Source: Umbilicaria muhlenbergii
Lineage: Eukaryota > Ascomycota > Lecanoromycetes > Umbilicariales > Umbilicariaceae
Reading direction: 5' to 3'
Length of the DNA: 64,000 nucleotides
NCBI GenBank assembly: GCA_000611775.1
Contig: KK106986.1
Location: forward strand, 620,001 to 684,000
Positions 50,430 through 61,157 of the stretch are shown in pieces. The notes beneath the pieces are model-generated. The model was not told where the DNA came from and made no database searches. It was given only the letters and a program-made list of their open reading frames with translations. The position numbers were made by a program, and so were the translations under genes. Positions within the stretch are counted from its first letter, which is position 1; every line of letters starts with the position of its first letter.

Positions 50430-53336
50430 TCACACATCACGGAGAAGCTGCACCTGACTCACCAATTCGTCACTCACGTCGCCATCAGCCGAGTCCTCCA
50501 CAGCACCATCATCTTCCTCATCGACCAACGCTTCTTCGGACTCCTGTCTCAACCCCTCATCCACGTCTCCATTCGTCGATGGTTCATTAGTAGTCCCGTC
50601 CCCAATCTCATCCCCAAGCAAAGAGGTCTCCTGCTCCTGCATGCCAGATTCGCCCTCGTCACGCTCATCGTGACCGTTCTGCTCATCCCCATCCCCATCG
50701 CTAGTCTCGACATTCCTTGCGCTCTTAACCTTCGATTTCCGCCCTCCACTTTTCGGACGTCGCCTGCCCTCATCGCCAGTCCAATGCTCTCCCAGCCTGT
50801 TGCTCTCCTCAGCCATCAGCCTCGTAAGCAGCCTATTGACCACATCCTGGTAACTCATATCCTGCGACCCCGGCACCTCGTCCTTCAGGACAGTCCACGC
50901 GGTTTTACAGTCGAGTGTCGACCAGACGGCGCGGAAAGACTCGGAGCCGAGCGACTTCCAGGGGATATTACCTTCCCCGTAGGCGCCGCAGTTGGCGAGC
51001 GCTTGCAGGAAATCGTACTTATCCCCCGGTAACATGTTCGTGACTCTCTTTTGAGATTTTCCCAAGCGCCAATTACGGGCCGGGCCCTTGCCGCTGTCGA
51101 TTTGCTTGATTTCCCTCCTGATGCGGCCTTCGTGCTTCAGGTACTGGATTTGGTCGTCATTCTTGAGTCGCTTCCATTTATAGGAACACTGCAAGCGGCT
51201 TCTCATGCCTCCTATCGTCTGACTGACGATACCCCAATTGATCAACTCCGTCTCACGGATCTCTTCGTCCGTGTCCGACTCAGGCATATCTCTACCCTCG
51301 TATTCGAGTTCCTTGGCACGACGTCTTTCTATCGCCATCGCCTGCATACATTGGTCTACGGCTTTGCAAAGGTACCTGACTTCTTGATCGGTCCAATCCC
51401 ATTTGTTTTGGTATTCAGCTCCGGTGTGGTAGTTTCTGTACCGATCCCTACAATCTTCCGGCAATCGTTCGATCATCTCGCCTACGGCCTTCCACGACTT
51501 TCCCTTCTCCGCTACAGCCAGCCCGAGCATCTCATCTTCTTCCTTGGTCCACTTCCCACGAGCGGCGTAGTTGTGGAATTGGCGGCGGCAGTAGCGTTGG
51601 ATGGAGTGATTGGTCCGGTAAGGTAGAACAGCACAGACTTCGCCCCAGAAGCGTTTGAGCGTTTGATCATTTCGGGCGCTTGATTGGATGCGTTCGTTGA
51701 ACTGCCTCTCCGTAAGGTCATTATCTTCACAGTAGGTCTCTCGGAACTTTTTGAGTTTCTCTGCCTCGATGTCTGTGAACATCCCACCCTTCTCGGCGAT
51801 CTCGGTCATGGATGGGTTATAAACTTTGCCCTTTTGACCACCTCTTTGGAGTCTGTTGCCGAGGCTTTTATATCTGGCTTTCTTTGGTGGAGGGGTAGGT
51901 TCACGCTCAATACTGGGCAAACGGCGCTTTCTCTTCGAAGCCGGTGTTTGACTCTGATCGGCATCTTGAGATCCTCCGCTTTGAAGATCTTCAATCCCTG
52001 GCAAGACTTGCTCTTGTTGGTTTTGGCACAAAGGAAGGTCGAGCGATGTACCATGCGAACCATTCGCGAAAGCTTCAATGCTTGGCTGATTCGCCTCACG
52101 CTTACGTTTGCGCGAAGGTCGCTTGAGCTTGCCTTGGTGTGCTGTCTGCTGGGGAGAAGAATCGTCCCCCTGCTGGATGTCGCTCGCCTCCTGGGTATCG
52201 TTGACGACCAGGTCCGTCAAGGCAGGGTCAAGCGGAAACTGGTCTTCTGCGGTTAGGCCAGCTCTATCAGCTAACTGAAAGCCTTCTTCCAGCCAATCAC
52301 CGTTGGGATCACGGTGGCTACTATCGAGGGCATGCTGACCTTCGCCACAAGCAAGTACGTGTTCAGGGCCATTCTCCTTTGCAGAACTTCTGTGCTTCTT
52401 GCGCTTGCGTTTATCGTTGTCGCCAATGATGGGCGTCGAATGCACAAGGTCCGGCAACTGATAAGACGAAGCCATAGTTGGCTCATCTCCATCCCCGTAC
52501 GGCTCTGCTGAGACATGCTCGAATTCATCTTGGGTACCGTAATTATCGTGCTGTTGGACAATTGGTGACTCGGGCACAGTCTCGATCTCGTATTCCTGAA
52601 GGAGCGCGGCAACCATCTCATCATTGCTGTCGATCTCATCCAGACCTAGGGTATATTGTGGGAGCTGTGACTGGGGCGGTCCGACCGACGAGAAATAGTT
52701 TAGGTTGAAAACCTCATCGGGCTGCTCTTGAAGCTGGGCCTCAACGCTGTCGTAGAGGACTTCTCCCGTTGGTAACCCGGCGAGCTCACCATGTCCGGCG
52801 TGCTTCTTCTTGCTGCGATGGCCCTTATCCTTGTGCTTCGATTTCTTCCGCGCATGCGCCGATGCCCCATCAATGCTTGTGTGCAAAGGACGGTGAGGTG
52901 AGCTTTCCGCGACAAGTTGGGCAGAAGCGGCGACGTCGTCAGCATTAAGATTGGCGTTAGCTTCGAGACCAACACCGTTCTTCAATTCCAGCAGAGCTCG
53001 AGCACTCTCCTCTTTGCTCTGTGCCTCTGACTCGGCGCTCTTTCTCTTTTTGCGTTTGTGCTTCTTTTCTTTGCTCTTCTCCAATTTCGCCTGGTCGCCA
53101 CTCTCTAGCTGCTCGGAAGTCTCTGGGGCTGGCTGCGACGACGTCTGACCCATCATGTTCTTCTTCGGTCGTGGATTGGCCGCCAGTTTGGCCATTATCG
53201 CGTGCAGGGCCGGGTAATCGACATGTCGCTCCCAAATTGGTGGAGGTTGGAGTTTCCGAGCTAGCGTAGGGCTGAGAAATGCTTGGCATGATCCTTCGAG
53301 TGAAGCGGGCCGAAGCATGAACCGGAATACTTCCAT
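50430..53336 (-). CDS. reb1: Myb/SANT DNA-binding protein, Reb1-like
   Basis: This intronless frame of up to 968 residues encodes a nuclear Myb-type protein resembling Reb1, which binds rDNA terminators and promoters in yeasts. The first 500 residues are disordered, with many Lys/Arg blocks (KKHKRKKRKS, KKSKHKDKGHRSKKKHAGHG). The DNA-binding part begins near residue 520 with FTDIEAEKLKKFRETYCEDN. It includes a Myb repeat GKWTKEEDEMLGLAVAEKGK, then SWKAVGEMIERLPEDCRDRY and a second unit from WDWTDQEVRYLCKAV to SRLQCSYKWKRL. The last 120 residues are acidic. Translation could instead start at the Met-Met pair near 53156 (MMGQTSSQPAPE), which looks like a more typical start. A GTGAGT near the stop might mark an unseen 3' intron. 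Function in polymerase I termination is inferred. Confidence 0.83.
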   Translation of the reverse strand: MEVFRFMLRPASLEGSCQAFLSPTLARKLQPPPIWERHVDYPALHAIMAKLAANPRPKKNMMGQTSSQPAPETSEQLESGDQAKLEKSKEKKHKRKKRKSAESEAQSKEESARALLELKNGVGLEANANLNADDVAASAQLVAESSPHRPLHTSIDGASAHARKKSKHKDKGHRSKKKHAGHGELAGLPTGEVLYDSVEAQLQEQPDEVFNLNYFSSVGPPQSQLPQYTLGLDEIDSNDEMVAALLQEYEIETVPESPIVQQHDNYGTQDEFEHVSAEPYGDGDEPTMASSYQLPDLVHSTPIIGDNDKRKRKKHRSSAKENGPEHVLACGEGQHALDSSHRDPNGDWLEEGFQLADRAGLTAEDQFPLDPALTDLVVNDTQEASDIQQGDDSSPQQTAHQGKLKRPSRKRKREANQPSIEAFANGSHGTSLDLPLCQNQQEQVLPGIEDLQSGGSQDADQSQTPASKRKRRLPSIEREPTPPPKKARYKSLGNRLQRGGQKGKVYNPSMTEIAEKGGMFTDIEAEKLKKFRETYCEDNDLTERQFNERIQSSARNDQTLKRFWGEVCAVLPYRTNHSIQRYCRRQFHNYAARGKWTKEEDEMLGLAVAEKGKSWKAVGEMIERLPEDCRDRYRNYHTGAEYQNKWDWTDQEVRYLCKAVDQCMQAMAIERRRAKELEYEGRDMPESDTDEEIRETELINWGIVSQTIGGMRSRLQCSYKWKRLKNDDQIQYLKHEGRIRREIKQIDSGKGPARNWRLGKSQKRVTNMLPGDKYDFLQALANCGAYGEGNIPWKSLGSESFRAVWSTLDCKTAWTVLKDEVPGSQDMSYQDVVNRLLTRLMAEESNRLGEHWTGDEGRRRPKSGGRKSKVKSARNVETSDGDGDEQNGHDERDEGESGMQEQETSLLGDEIGDGTTNEPSTNGDVDEGLRQESEEALVDEEDDGAVEDSADGDVSDELVSQVQLLRDV

Positions 53337-53609
53337 GCTCTGTAGGCAGCCTTCATCCTATGGAATGCAGGAGCCTCAACCGCGTTGAGACTTTCCTAAG
53401 GACTTGGCGCTTTGGCTCGAGGTCTACGGGGTTCTATGCTCCTTTCATATCCTCACTTCTGGTCTGAGAGAAAGGAAGGGGGTAGGGGGTTTATTAGAAG
53501 CAGGACCAATTTTTATCTGCTATTCTCCAAGTAATCGAAAACCATCATATATATTCGAAGACCTTTAAAGTGACCGGCATATTCCTCCAATGTCTAGAGC
53601 TCTGTCCCT

Positions 53610-55233
53610 CTACGCCTTCTTCGTGCGTGGCTCAAGTAAAAGCTTGCCGACTGGACCGACCTTCACATCGAATCCCCCTTCCCTCGAAAAGATCCTCTGT
53701 CCTCGGAGCCAAGTTTCCTTCACTACTCCCTGCAGTCTCTTTCCCTGATACGGGGAGCACTTGTTTCTGAAAAGCATGGTATCCGGTTCGACCACAAACG
53801 TACCCTCATCATCAAATACCGCAATGTCTCCATCAAATCCCACCGCAATGTCTCCCTTTTGACTTTCAAGTCCAACTTGCCTCGCCGTGTTCTTGCAGCA
53901 CCATTTGACAACTTTCTCTGGACTGATTCCCCTTCTTTGCCCCTCCGTCCATAAAATACTGAGGCCGAGGCCTACCGAGCTCACACCGCCCCATGCAGCA
54001 AAGAAATCCCCGCCTTCCCCGTCGATACTGCGACTACCCTTTCCGGCAATCTCCGAGGAGAGCAGCTTCAAATCCGGCGTGCATGGAGAGTGGTCTGATA
54101 CTATGGTCTTGAGAACGCTGTCATCGTCACGCAAGAGTTCGGACCAAAGGTGGTCTTGGTTTGATTGCGTGCGGATTGGCGGGCAGCATTTATGACGCGT
54201 ATCACCGTCTTTGATCGTTTCGGCAGCGAGCGAAAGATAGTGGAAGCATGTTTCTGCCGTAATATTGACGCCTTGTGCTCTTGCTTCTCTCAGCATGGGA
54301 ATGGCCTCGATGGCCGAAAGATGTACAATGTGTAATGGGAGTTTGGGGGCGAGTGAGGCAAGAGATATAACTTCAGCTATGGCGTATGTCTCAAGTGACG
54401 GTGGACGTGAAGCAAGAAACGTTTTGTACTCGTTGAGAGGACCCGCAGGTGCAAGTGGTGGTAAAGACGACTGAACATCGTCGCCTACCGAGGCTGAGAT
54501 AGGAGGAATCATCTCTGCATGGAACATGAAAGTCGTAGGCTCATCAGACAACACGACCATGGCTTTGGCGATGTCAGTCGAGGAGAGTGCTGGGAATTCT
54601 TCCACCTGCAGGATATATTTTCATCAGAGACTATAGGCTTTTAAGTTAGGAGTTGCAACATACCCCACTATCGATCATGAACCCTTTGAAGCCTCTGACG
54701 CCTCCTTGTACCAATCCTTTTAGCTCACCGGTATTGCCAGGCACAACACCTCCGTAGAATCCTACGTCGATCCAACATTGTCCATGCGCCGCTTCGACCT
54801 TCTCCCTCAGCCCATTTACTGTCGTTGTAGGGGGTATCGCGTTTAGCGGCATGTCCACAACAGTAGTAACCCCTCCGAAGGCCGCAGCTCTTGTCCCTGT
54901 CCAGAACCCTTCCCATTCTGTTCTGCCTGGCTCATTGAGATGTACATGCGCATCGACAAGGCCGGGAAGTAGAATATGTGGAGAGTGGTCGACATAAGGT
55001 GTTCCAGCAGGGAAATCGGACGCTGGGAGAACGGAGTGAAAGATGGAAGTTATTTTGCCCGTGTCGAGGGATATGACAATCGTAGCAGCAGTAAGTCGAC
55101 CCGCGACCACTGCCCTAGAAGATGCAAGAACAGTGATTCGAGGACGGTATGTAGAGTCAGCGACAACGCCATTTGGGGGCGTTGTTGCGGGTGTAGGGTA
55201 GCCCAAGGTCGTCGTAGAGAAGTCTTCAGCCAT
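53610..55233 (-). CDS. dal1: Allantoinase
   Basis: This encodes allantoinase, which opens the allantoin ring to allantoate in purine catabolism, letting the fungus use purines as nitrogen. Two exons (55233-54664 and 54605-53610) with a phase-0 intron of 58 nt give about 521 residues. The metal site of cyclic amidohydrolases is present: the HxH pair in LVDAHVHLNEPGRTEW, the Lys expected to be carboxylated in GFKGFMIDSG, His in FMFHAEM and IVHLSAIEA, and Asp in SDHSPC. The composite beta domain is at the two ends. It lies downstream of the Reb1-like gene start on the same strand, with no other purine-degradation gene in the window. Length fits the family. Confidence 0.93.
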
Positions 55234-56632
55234 GATGCCTGTCTGTGAGCTAGTGGCCCTGCAAAAGCGGAGTCAGACGCCTCTATATCCTCCTATAAAA
55301 CACAATCACGCGCCCTGAACGGAAGTAGAACGACCGGATCTGTGCAACCAGTTGATAAGAAACGCCTTTACCCTTGGACGCTCAATCAACAGCTAGGAAT
55401 TGGAGATGCGCAGCAGTCGAAGGATTAAGGAACATTTGTAGTTGCATAAGAACAACGACAACAACAGGCAAGTTCTTTGTGGGGGTCAATGGGGCGCTCC
55501 GATCCTCCAGTGCTCCCCATAGGACCATAGGAGAGCTCCGGGCATGCCCGTGAAAGCTGGGGCTTGGCCATGGCTTCGGGCGCCGTGGACATGGCTCCGG
55601 TTGGCTTTGCCTCCATTAGCGACACCATTCTTACTTGATGGGAAAGGCCTGAGCTTATCGTCCCCAGTGAAGGTGTGCCTGCTAAGACAGTCCGCTGAAC
55701 TTCTTTGTGTGGAGCGCAGACAAACAGCGCAGGGAGTCACGGGAGTGACGTTGACTCGTTGAGCCCCTAATGATAAGGTAGCCGAGAAGCTTATCCCGAA
55801 CGTCGCTGCGCCAAGGCTGACCGAGATTGTAAGGCTGAGGGCCAGCTCCTCGGACACGATTGCGAAGACAAGGGCAAGATATCATCTTCGGCAATTGCCA
55901 TCGTACTATTCACACTCCAGATGACCGTTCAGACTCAACTTAGGTCCTGTTGGGCAACTGTTTCTTGTTCAGCAAATATCCGAATCGGTAATAGGCTTCA
56001 GAGCAAGCAGAGCGGAGTTGAACTAGCCTGGAAGGTTATTAAGTTCAGATTACTCGATCGTTCTGGGTTATTACTCGGTTGTTACTCGACCATTACTCGA
56101 TCGTTTCTCGATCGTTACTCGATTCTTACTCGATAGCAACTCTTCTCTGCAAGCATTCGTATTCGTTACCTGCATGTCAAAGATAAAATCAAATGATCGC
56201 ATTGGTGGTTCGGTACGCTATCAACTGCCGTTCATCGCTATGCCAGTGGTAGTTGTACAGTAGGTGGCTTCCTGTTCCAGCGTCTAGGACATAGCGAAAG
56301 GATAACAATATCCTTCACTATCACATGGACACAAACAGAGAAACAGGGATGCCCTTTACGACCGGCACTGAGTGGTTGAAGGTGAGCTTTGCGATAATAA
56401 CGAGCAGTCATGCAAGTGGCCCCCACGAGGTGCTAGCAGACTTCATGTTGCGCGTGCACATTCGTATGCGCCATCTAGTGATTCTGTCCGGACAGGAACT
56501 GGACGACCCGGAGCTTGCTGGTACATGATCCACTTCGGGACGGAAAGTAATGTACAGCTCCGATCCTCGCAGAACCCCTGTGGAATCTAGCATCAGCGCA
56601 GCACAATGACTACGATGGAACCACAACTACCA
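55234..56632. other. Intergenic, 1.4 kb, with a short repeat
   Basis: This stretch lies between the allantoinase start and the 3' end of the unknown gene. No supported gene is present. It holds the TTACTCGAT repeat described separately. Confidence 0.5.
56050..56137. repeat. Degenerate 10-12 bp tandem repeat (TTACTCGAT-type)
   Basis: About eight copies of a unit close to TTACTCGATCG occur head to tail, with lengths of 10 to 12 bases and small changes (TTACTCGGTTG, TTACTCGACC, TTTCTCGATCG, TTACTCGATTC). Several units contain the palindrome CGATCG or TCGA. Confidence 0.85.
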
Positions 56633-57868
56633 TCATCTACTTCCTTCCTCATCCCGGTATTCATAAGAGTTTCGATGGACGATGTCGAAGCTGTCCATCT
56701 CATCCATGTCTTTGAGGTAGTCGAACAGACGAGCTGGTTTAACGCCCCAGTACTTCGAGGGAACCAAGAGACGAGCCTTCTCGTCAGAGGTCAGCTATAG
56801 GAGACTCTCTAGACCTGACCCATAAATAAGTTGGGGGGCCCCGTCGCTTGATCTCGAGACAGATTTGGTTGGTGCTGTCTGCGGCATCAGGAAAGTGACC
56901 TGCCGTCCGCAAAGCCAATGGGTGAATAACTGTACCCTATTGCGTATGAAGAAGGTGCTCGGCCCGACATTCAAGTCAGTGTCAAATCTGTAGCAGAATG
57001 AGAAAAGACTCACTTGTGTCATGGGGTTTTGAGCGATGATGCACTGGCGCTTGTGGATGGCAGTCTCTACCGAGTTATCGTCGCCGCCATAGTGGCTACA
57101 CACTTTATGAAGACACCTCAAAGCCTTGGAGCCTCTTGTGCGAGCAGCTGCTACGGGATCCTTTTCATGATGTTCCGCAATCTGGATGGCTAGTTCGTTC
57201 GGCAATCGTGCAGCGGGTCCCTGGCCGAACTGGTGGCACATTCTCCAGGTATGAGAAGCCTCCGCAGTGGCTTGCTGTATGATAGCGCCCATGTGAAGGT
57301 CTCTGGTAGGATAAGGCACTGCCTGACTATAGATCATTTTCCATGCGCTGTTCTTAGATGCCTGGGGTGGCATAACCGCAATCGATACGGTATTAGAAAC
57401 CGATCTCTGAATCATGTTTAGCAGAAGGCCCGATGAGCAAGTACCGGGCGGAACCTTAACCTGTGGGCCGACTTCATTGCGCGGCGAGATGAGTCCGAAG
57501 TCCATAAGGGTGACCGGCTTCTGAATATAGCCACAACAAGGACGGGAGTAGCGACTGATTCGTGGATACTGTGTGGGCTTCTCGTGCCACGACTGTAGCT
57601 ACAGGACAAGAAGTTGGAAAGCTGGCGAAATCCCTCCGTAAAACTTCTCAAGAATCTCGTGGTTATAAATCGTGTCTGTAAACAAGAGTACGAGCGTTGA
57701 GGAACGTAGATTTTTGAACATCTGGGTGAAAGCATTTATATGGTGAATAAAAGATGATAATGAATAATTCACTTGTATAGCATGCTCCTGTAGTGTAGCT
57801 GTTTTAGGCAGTCTCTTCGAAGCTAAGGCAGTTAATCATCGCGAGACATGGCTTACCTGCAAGGGCAT
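56633..57868 (-). pseudogene. Unknown protein gene with an in-frame stop or unusual splicing
   Basis: A long minus-strand frame looks coding but is interrupted by one TAG at 57599-57601. Proposed exons are 57868-57857 (MPLQ), 57721-57014, 56929-56900 and 56794-56633. Before the TAG the frame reads MFKNLRSSTLVLLFTDTIYN and ends FQLLVL. After it comes LQSWHEKPTQYPRISRYSRP, then PVTLMDFGLISPRNE, with ARLPNELAIQIAEHHEKD later. The last exons read LFTHWLCGRQ and LTSDEKARLLVPSKYWGVKP, ending near YRDEEGSR. A 48-nt GT-AG segment (GTAGCT to AATCAG) could remove the TAG and keep frame, so the gene may be intact. I do not recognise the family; the LPNEL motif is reminiscent of F-box starts but lies in the wrong place. 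If the TAG is real, this is a pseudogene or a truncated protein. Confidence 0.45.
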
Positions 57869-58283
57869 GCTGACGGTATGGCCAGCGAGGCATGGTCCTG
57901 TATAAGAATAGCCTATCGTGATCGTAGTCTATCGATGGCCATACATTTTATATGGTTAATCGTCTTTTGAGCAGCACATGAACAAAAGATAGCCTAGCAA
58001 AGAGACAGAGAAAAGAACTGTGCCATTCAAAAGTAGACGGAGGTTGACAAGAAATTGAACATCACGCGGGCTTTTGAATAATTTTGTTTGCGTGACAATC
58101 AAAGGTGATGCTTATATGCGGCATGCGAGGATGCCAGCTAACAGCACAAAGTAACCATAGGGCGGAAATTAGATCATGATGTGCTTGAGCACCGGTCACA
58201 ATAGGAGAATTTAATATCGAAGAAGGGTTCGTATTGGACGTTAAAATGGCTTTGAGTAAGGACATTGATGTTGCTATGTGCGG
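57869..58283. other. Intergenic
   Basis: This 415-bp AT-rich stretch separates the unknown gene from the vma12 stop. No gene is visible. Confidence 0.5.
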
Positions 58284-59172
58284 CTATTTTCTGGCCTTTC
58301 TTTTCCTCACTTCGTTCCCATGTTGATCCTTTGGCTCGATAATTTTGGGAGCTTCTGGTGTAAGGTTCTCCTCATGGCCGCCAATTACCCAGGTCTTGAT
58401 GACCTCTTTGATCTCAACCTCCTTTTTCCCCTTTTCCCTCGCTTCTTTCAGTCTCCGTAGGTAGCCGGTATACACGACGACCTCGGCAACACCAATGATT
58501 CCGCTCCCGCCCATGCTTAGCCCAAGCCTCTTTGGAGTACTCCAATGACTGGCGGCAAGCCATATAGCCACGCTGCAAGCCACGATGGACACTAGAATGT
58601 TTAGTATCAATGCCATCTGTCTGTTGACGTCGGCATATGTGATCTCGTCATCTTGGTCCACATCTGCTTGTGTAGACGCAGAAAAGAGCTTGGCAGACGG
58701 CGTGGGAAAACGCTGCGAAAATGATTCGAGAGGTTGAGGTGGGTTGATTAGACGCTCATATGCCCGTGCTTCCTCTTCTCGACGAAGCCGTGCCATCAAC
58801 GCTTTGTATTCGGAAGACTGTTCACACCCAAATTAGCATGCATTGAATCGGCATCCGCATGGTGGGGGGGCGCACTGGCTCAGCCTTCGGTTTAGGGGGT
58901 TCAATGTAGACCTTTGAACCCCGTAGTAAATCATCGAGATGGTGCGACGGTAGCTCTATATCCGTCATAAGAGGTTCCCCAGGACTGTTTCTATGCTTGC
59001 TCAAGCTCCTCGATATGGTAATGATCTGTCCATGGGAGATGGGATGGCCCACCCTAGGGTCTTCCAACGAGGGATCAGTCGCAGGTGCTTCCGACGAGAG
59101 GAGACTAGGGCTGAGATCATGACAAGCTTCTATCGCCGCCACGAGGGCAGGTGTCATAGTGAGTAGAACCAT
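58284..59172 (-). CDS. vma12: V-ATPase assembly factor Vma12
   Basis: This encodes an ER membrane protein needed to assemble the V0 sector of the vacuolar proton pump. Two exons (59172-58876 and 58817-58284) joined in phase 0 across a 58-nt intron give about 276 residues. The cytosolic N-terminal half includes PSHHLDDLLRGSKVYIEPPK and, across the junction, SSEYKALMARLRREEEARAY, which are the conserved parts of the family. Two membrane segments follow, ALILNILVSIVACSVAIWLA and a Gly-rich second one (GLSMGGSGIIGVAEVVVYTG). The tail is Lys/Arg-rich and ends KRKARK, a possible dibasic ER signal. The intron donor is GTGCGC, a weak form. The start codon lies only 179 bp from that of coq1 on the other strand. 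Confidence 0.88.
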
Positions 59173-59351
59173 CCTGTCCCATTTTTATCGTCGCGCGGAG
59201 TGCACAGGAGAGGACCACGGAAAGAGCGCCGTGGTCTGTACGACTTAGGTTGGAACCACAGACTCGGAACCTCGGCTAGTTAAGATCCCTGTGCCGATCG
59301 ACAGAAGGGCGCCCTACAGTTTTGTAGATTTTAGACGGTCAGGTACCCCGA
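59173..59351. promoter_or_regulatory. Short bidirectional promoter, vma12 / coq1
   Basis: Only 179 bp separate the two divergent start codons (longer if coq1 starts at 59469), so the genes probably share promoter elements. No single motif dominates. Confidence 0.5.
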
Positions 59352-60905
59352 ATGGGACGAATGAGATATGTCATCACTTTCGCCCTTTCTACTCCGACTT
59401 CCGGTCCAGACCTTGAAGCATTGAGGCGCTCTTATATGCGAGATTCTCGTGCCCCTCCAGACTCGAGTATGAACCCATGCCTGCCTCGAGCGAGGGCTAT
59501 CGCCAACAGCTCGATTACCTCTGGCAAGAGGCAAAGTCCAATATGTCCCGAATGTCTTCGCATCAGACCGATTCATCTCCGCTCCTCCCCTTCATTCTCC
59601 TCGACACATTACCCACCAGCGCGGCGACGTCAACAATCAACATGGGCACAAGCGGTCTCCGTGGCTCAATCTTTGATGAACAATGGAGGTGGAGGAGTAG
59701 CAGCAACGCCGGGCATGTCGATCGATCCATTGCGCATTGTGGGAAAAGAGATGAAATTTTTGACTAGGAATATACGACAGCTAGTTGGGTCTGGTCATCC
59801 AATTCTGGATACGGTGGCAAAATACTACACACAGTCGGAGGGAAAGCATGTACGGCCACTCATAGTCCTGCTCATGTCTCGAGCCACATCTATGACGCCT
59901 AGAACTCCGAGGAGCGCTTCAAGATACAAATCTGCAAATATCGACAATCCCATATCACCTTCGACCGTGCTCTCAGATGTGAACCCATCATCCTCAACCA
60001 CGAATCCGTTGACTGCATCTGTTATCGATGCCGCATATACCTCGGAGGACTCGGATATATTACCTTCCCAAAGGCGACTCGCTGAGATTACGGAACTTAT
60101 ACATACCGCCTCCCTTCTTCATGACGATGTAATAGATCATTCGACAGCCCGCCGGTCTGCTCCCTCGGCGAATATGGCGTTTGGCAATAAAATGGCTGTT
60201 CTGGCGGGTGACTTTCTGCTCGGACGGGCTTCCGTAGCCCTTGCGCGGCTGCGAGATGCAGAGGTTGTGGAACTGCTAGCCACAGTGATAGCGAATCTGG
60301 TCGAAGGGGAGTTTATGCAACTGAAAAACACCGCACAGGATGAAGCAAAACCTGTTTGGACCGAGGATACCATCACATATTATCTGCAAAAAACATATCT
60401 CAAATCTGCAAGTTTGATCAGTAAGTCATGTCGAGCAGCCGCACTTCTTGGACAAAGATCTCCGGAGGTGGTCGAGGCAGCATACGCGTATGGGAAGAAT
60501 CTCGGCCTAGCATTCCAGCTAGTGGATGACATGTTGGACTACACCATCAGTGGCGAAGAGCTGGGGAAGCCTGCTGGGGCAGATTTGGAACTTGGTCTAG
60601 CCACCGCGCCTTTACTGTTTGCCTGGAAGAACAATTCGGAGCTTGGTGCTCTTGTGGGGCGGAAATTTACTGCAGACGGAGACGTTCAGAAGGTATGTAC
60701 CAGTTGATAGGACAGAAATTGCACCAGTACTGATTCATGCCAGGCACGGACGCTAGTCTCACGTAGCGATGGGCTCGAGCAGACCAGAGCTTTAGCACAG
60801 GAATACGCTGACAAAGCTGTCCAGGCGATCAGCGCCTTTCCTGACTCTGAAGCCAAAGATGGCTTGATCGAGATGTGCGTGAAGACCATGCAGCGGAGGA
60901 AGTAA
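59352..60905 (+). CDS. coq1: Polyprenyl diphosphate synthase Coq1
   Basis: This encodes the mitochondrial trans-prenyl transferase that builds the isoprenoid tail of ubiquinone. Two exons (59352-60692 and 60744-60905) joined in phase 0 across a 51-nt intron give about 500 residues. Both aspartate-rich motifs that bind Mg and the diphosphates are present: LLHDDVIDHS and LVDDMLDYT. Also seen are GKHVRPLIVLLMSRA, the FGNKMAVLAGDFLLGRASVA region and KTYLKSASLISKSC. A Ser/Thr-rich insert separates GKHVRP from the first motif, as in other fungi. The translational start is uncertain: ATGs at 59352, 59436 and 59469 are all in frame, and the one at 59469 (MNPCLPRARAIANSS) gives the best mitochondrial presequence. 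The chain length of the product cannot be read from sequence. Confidence 0.93.
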
Positions 60906-61157
60906 GGTTGAACTCTCATGCTGCATTGGGGCTGTACGATTGCATAGGCCATCATAGAGGAGGACACCACTCGATTTCTTGTGTATAACAACGCACTGGA
61001 TCTCCTCCCAACCTGTATAGGAGTCATCTCACAAGGAGAGCACATAGAGCTCTCGCATAGAAGCATTGACACAGCGTCACCACTCATGATCTCATAATTC
61101 AAAGACCACAACTCCCCATAACCGCTCATGACCAAGAACTCCGAATAGTGTCCCACC

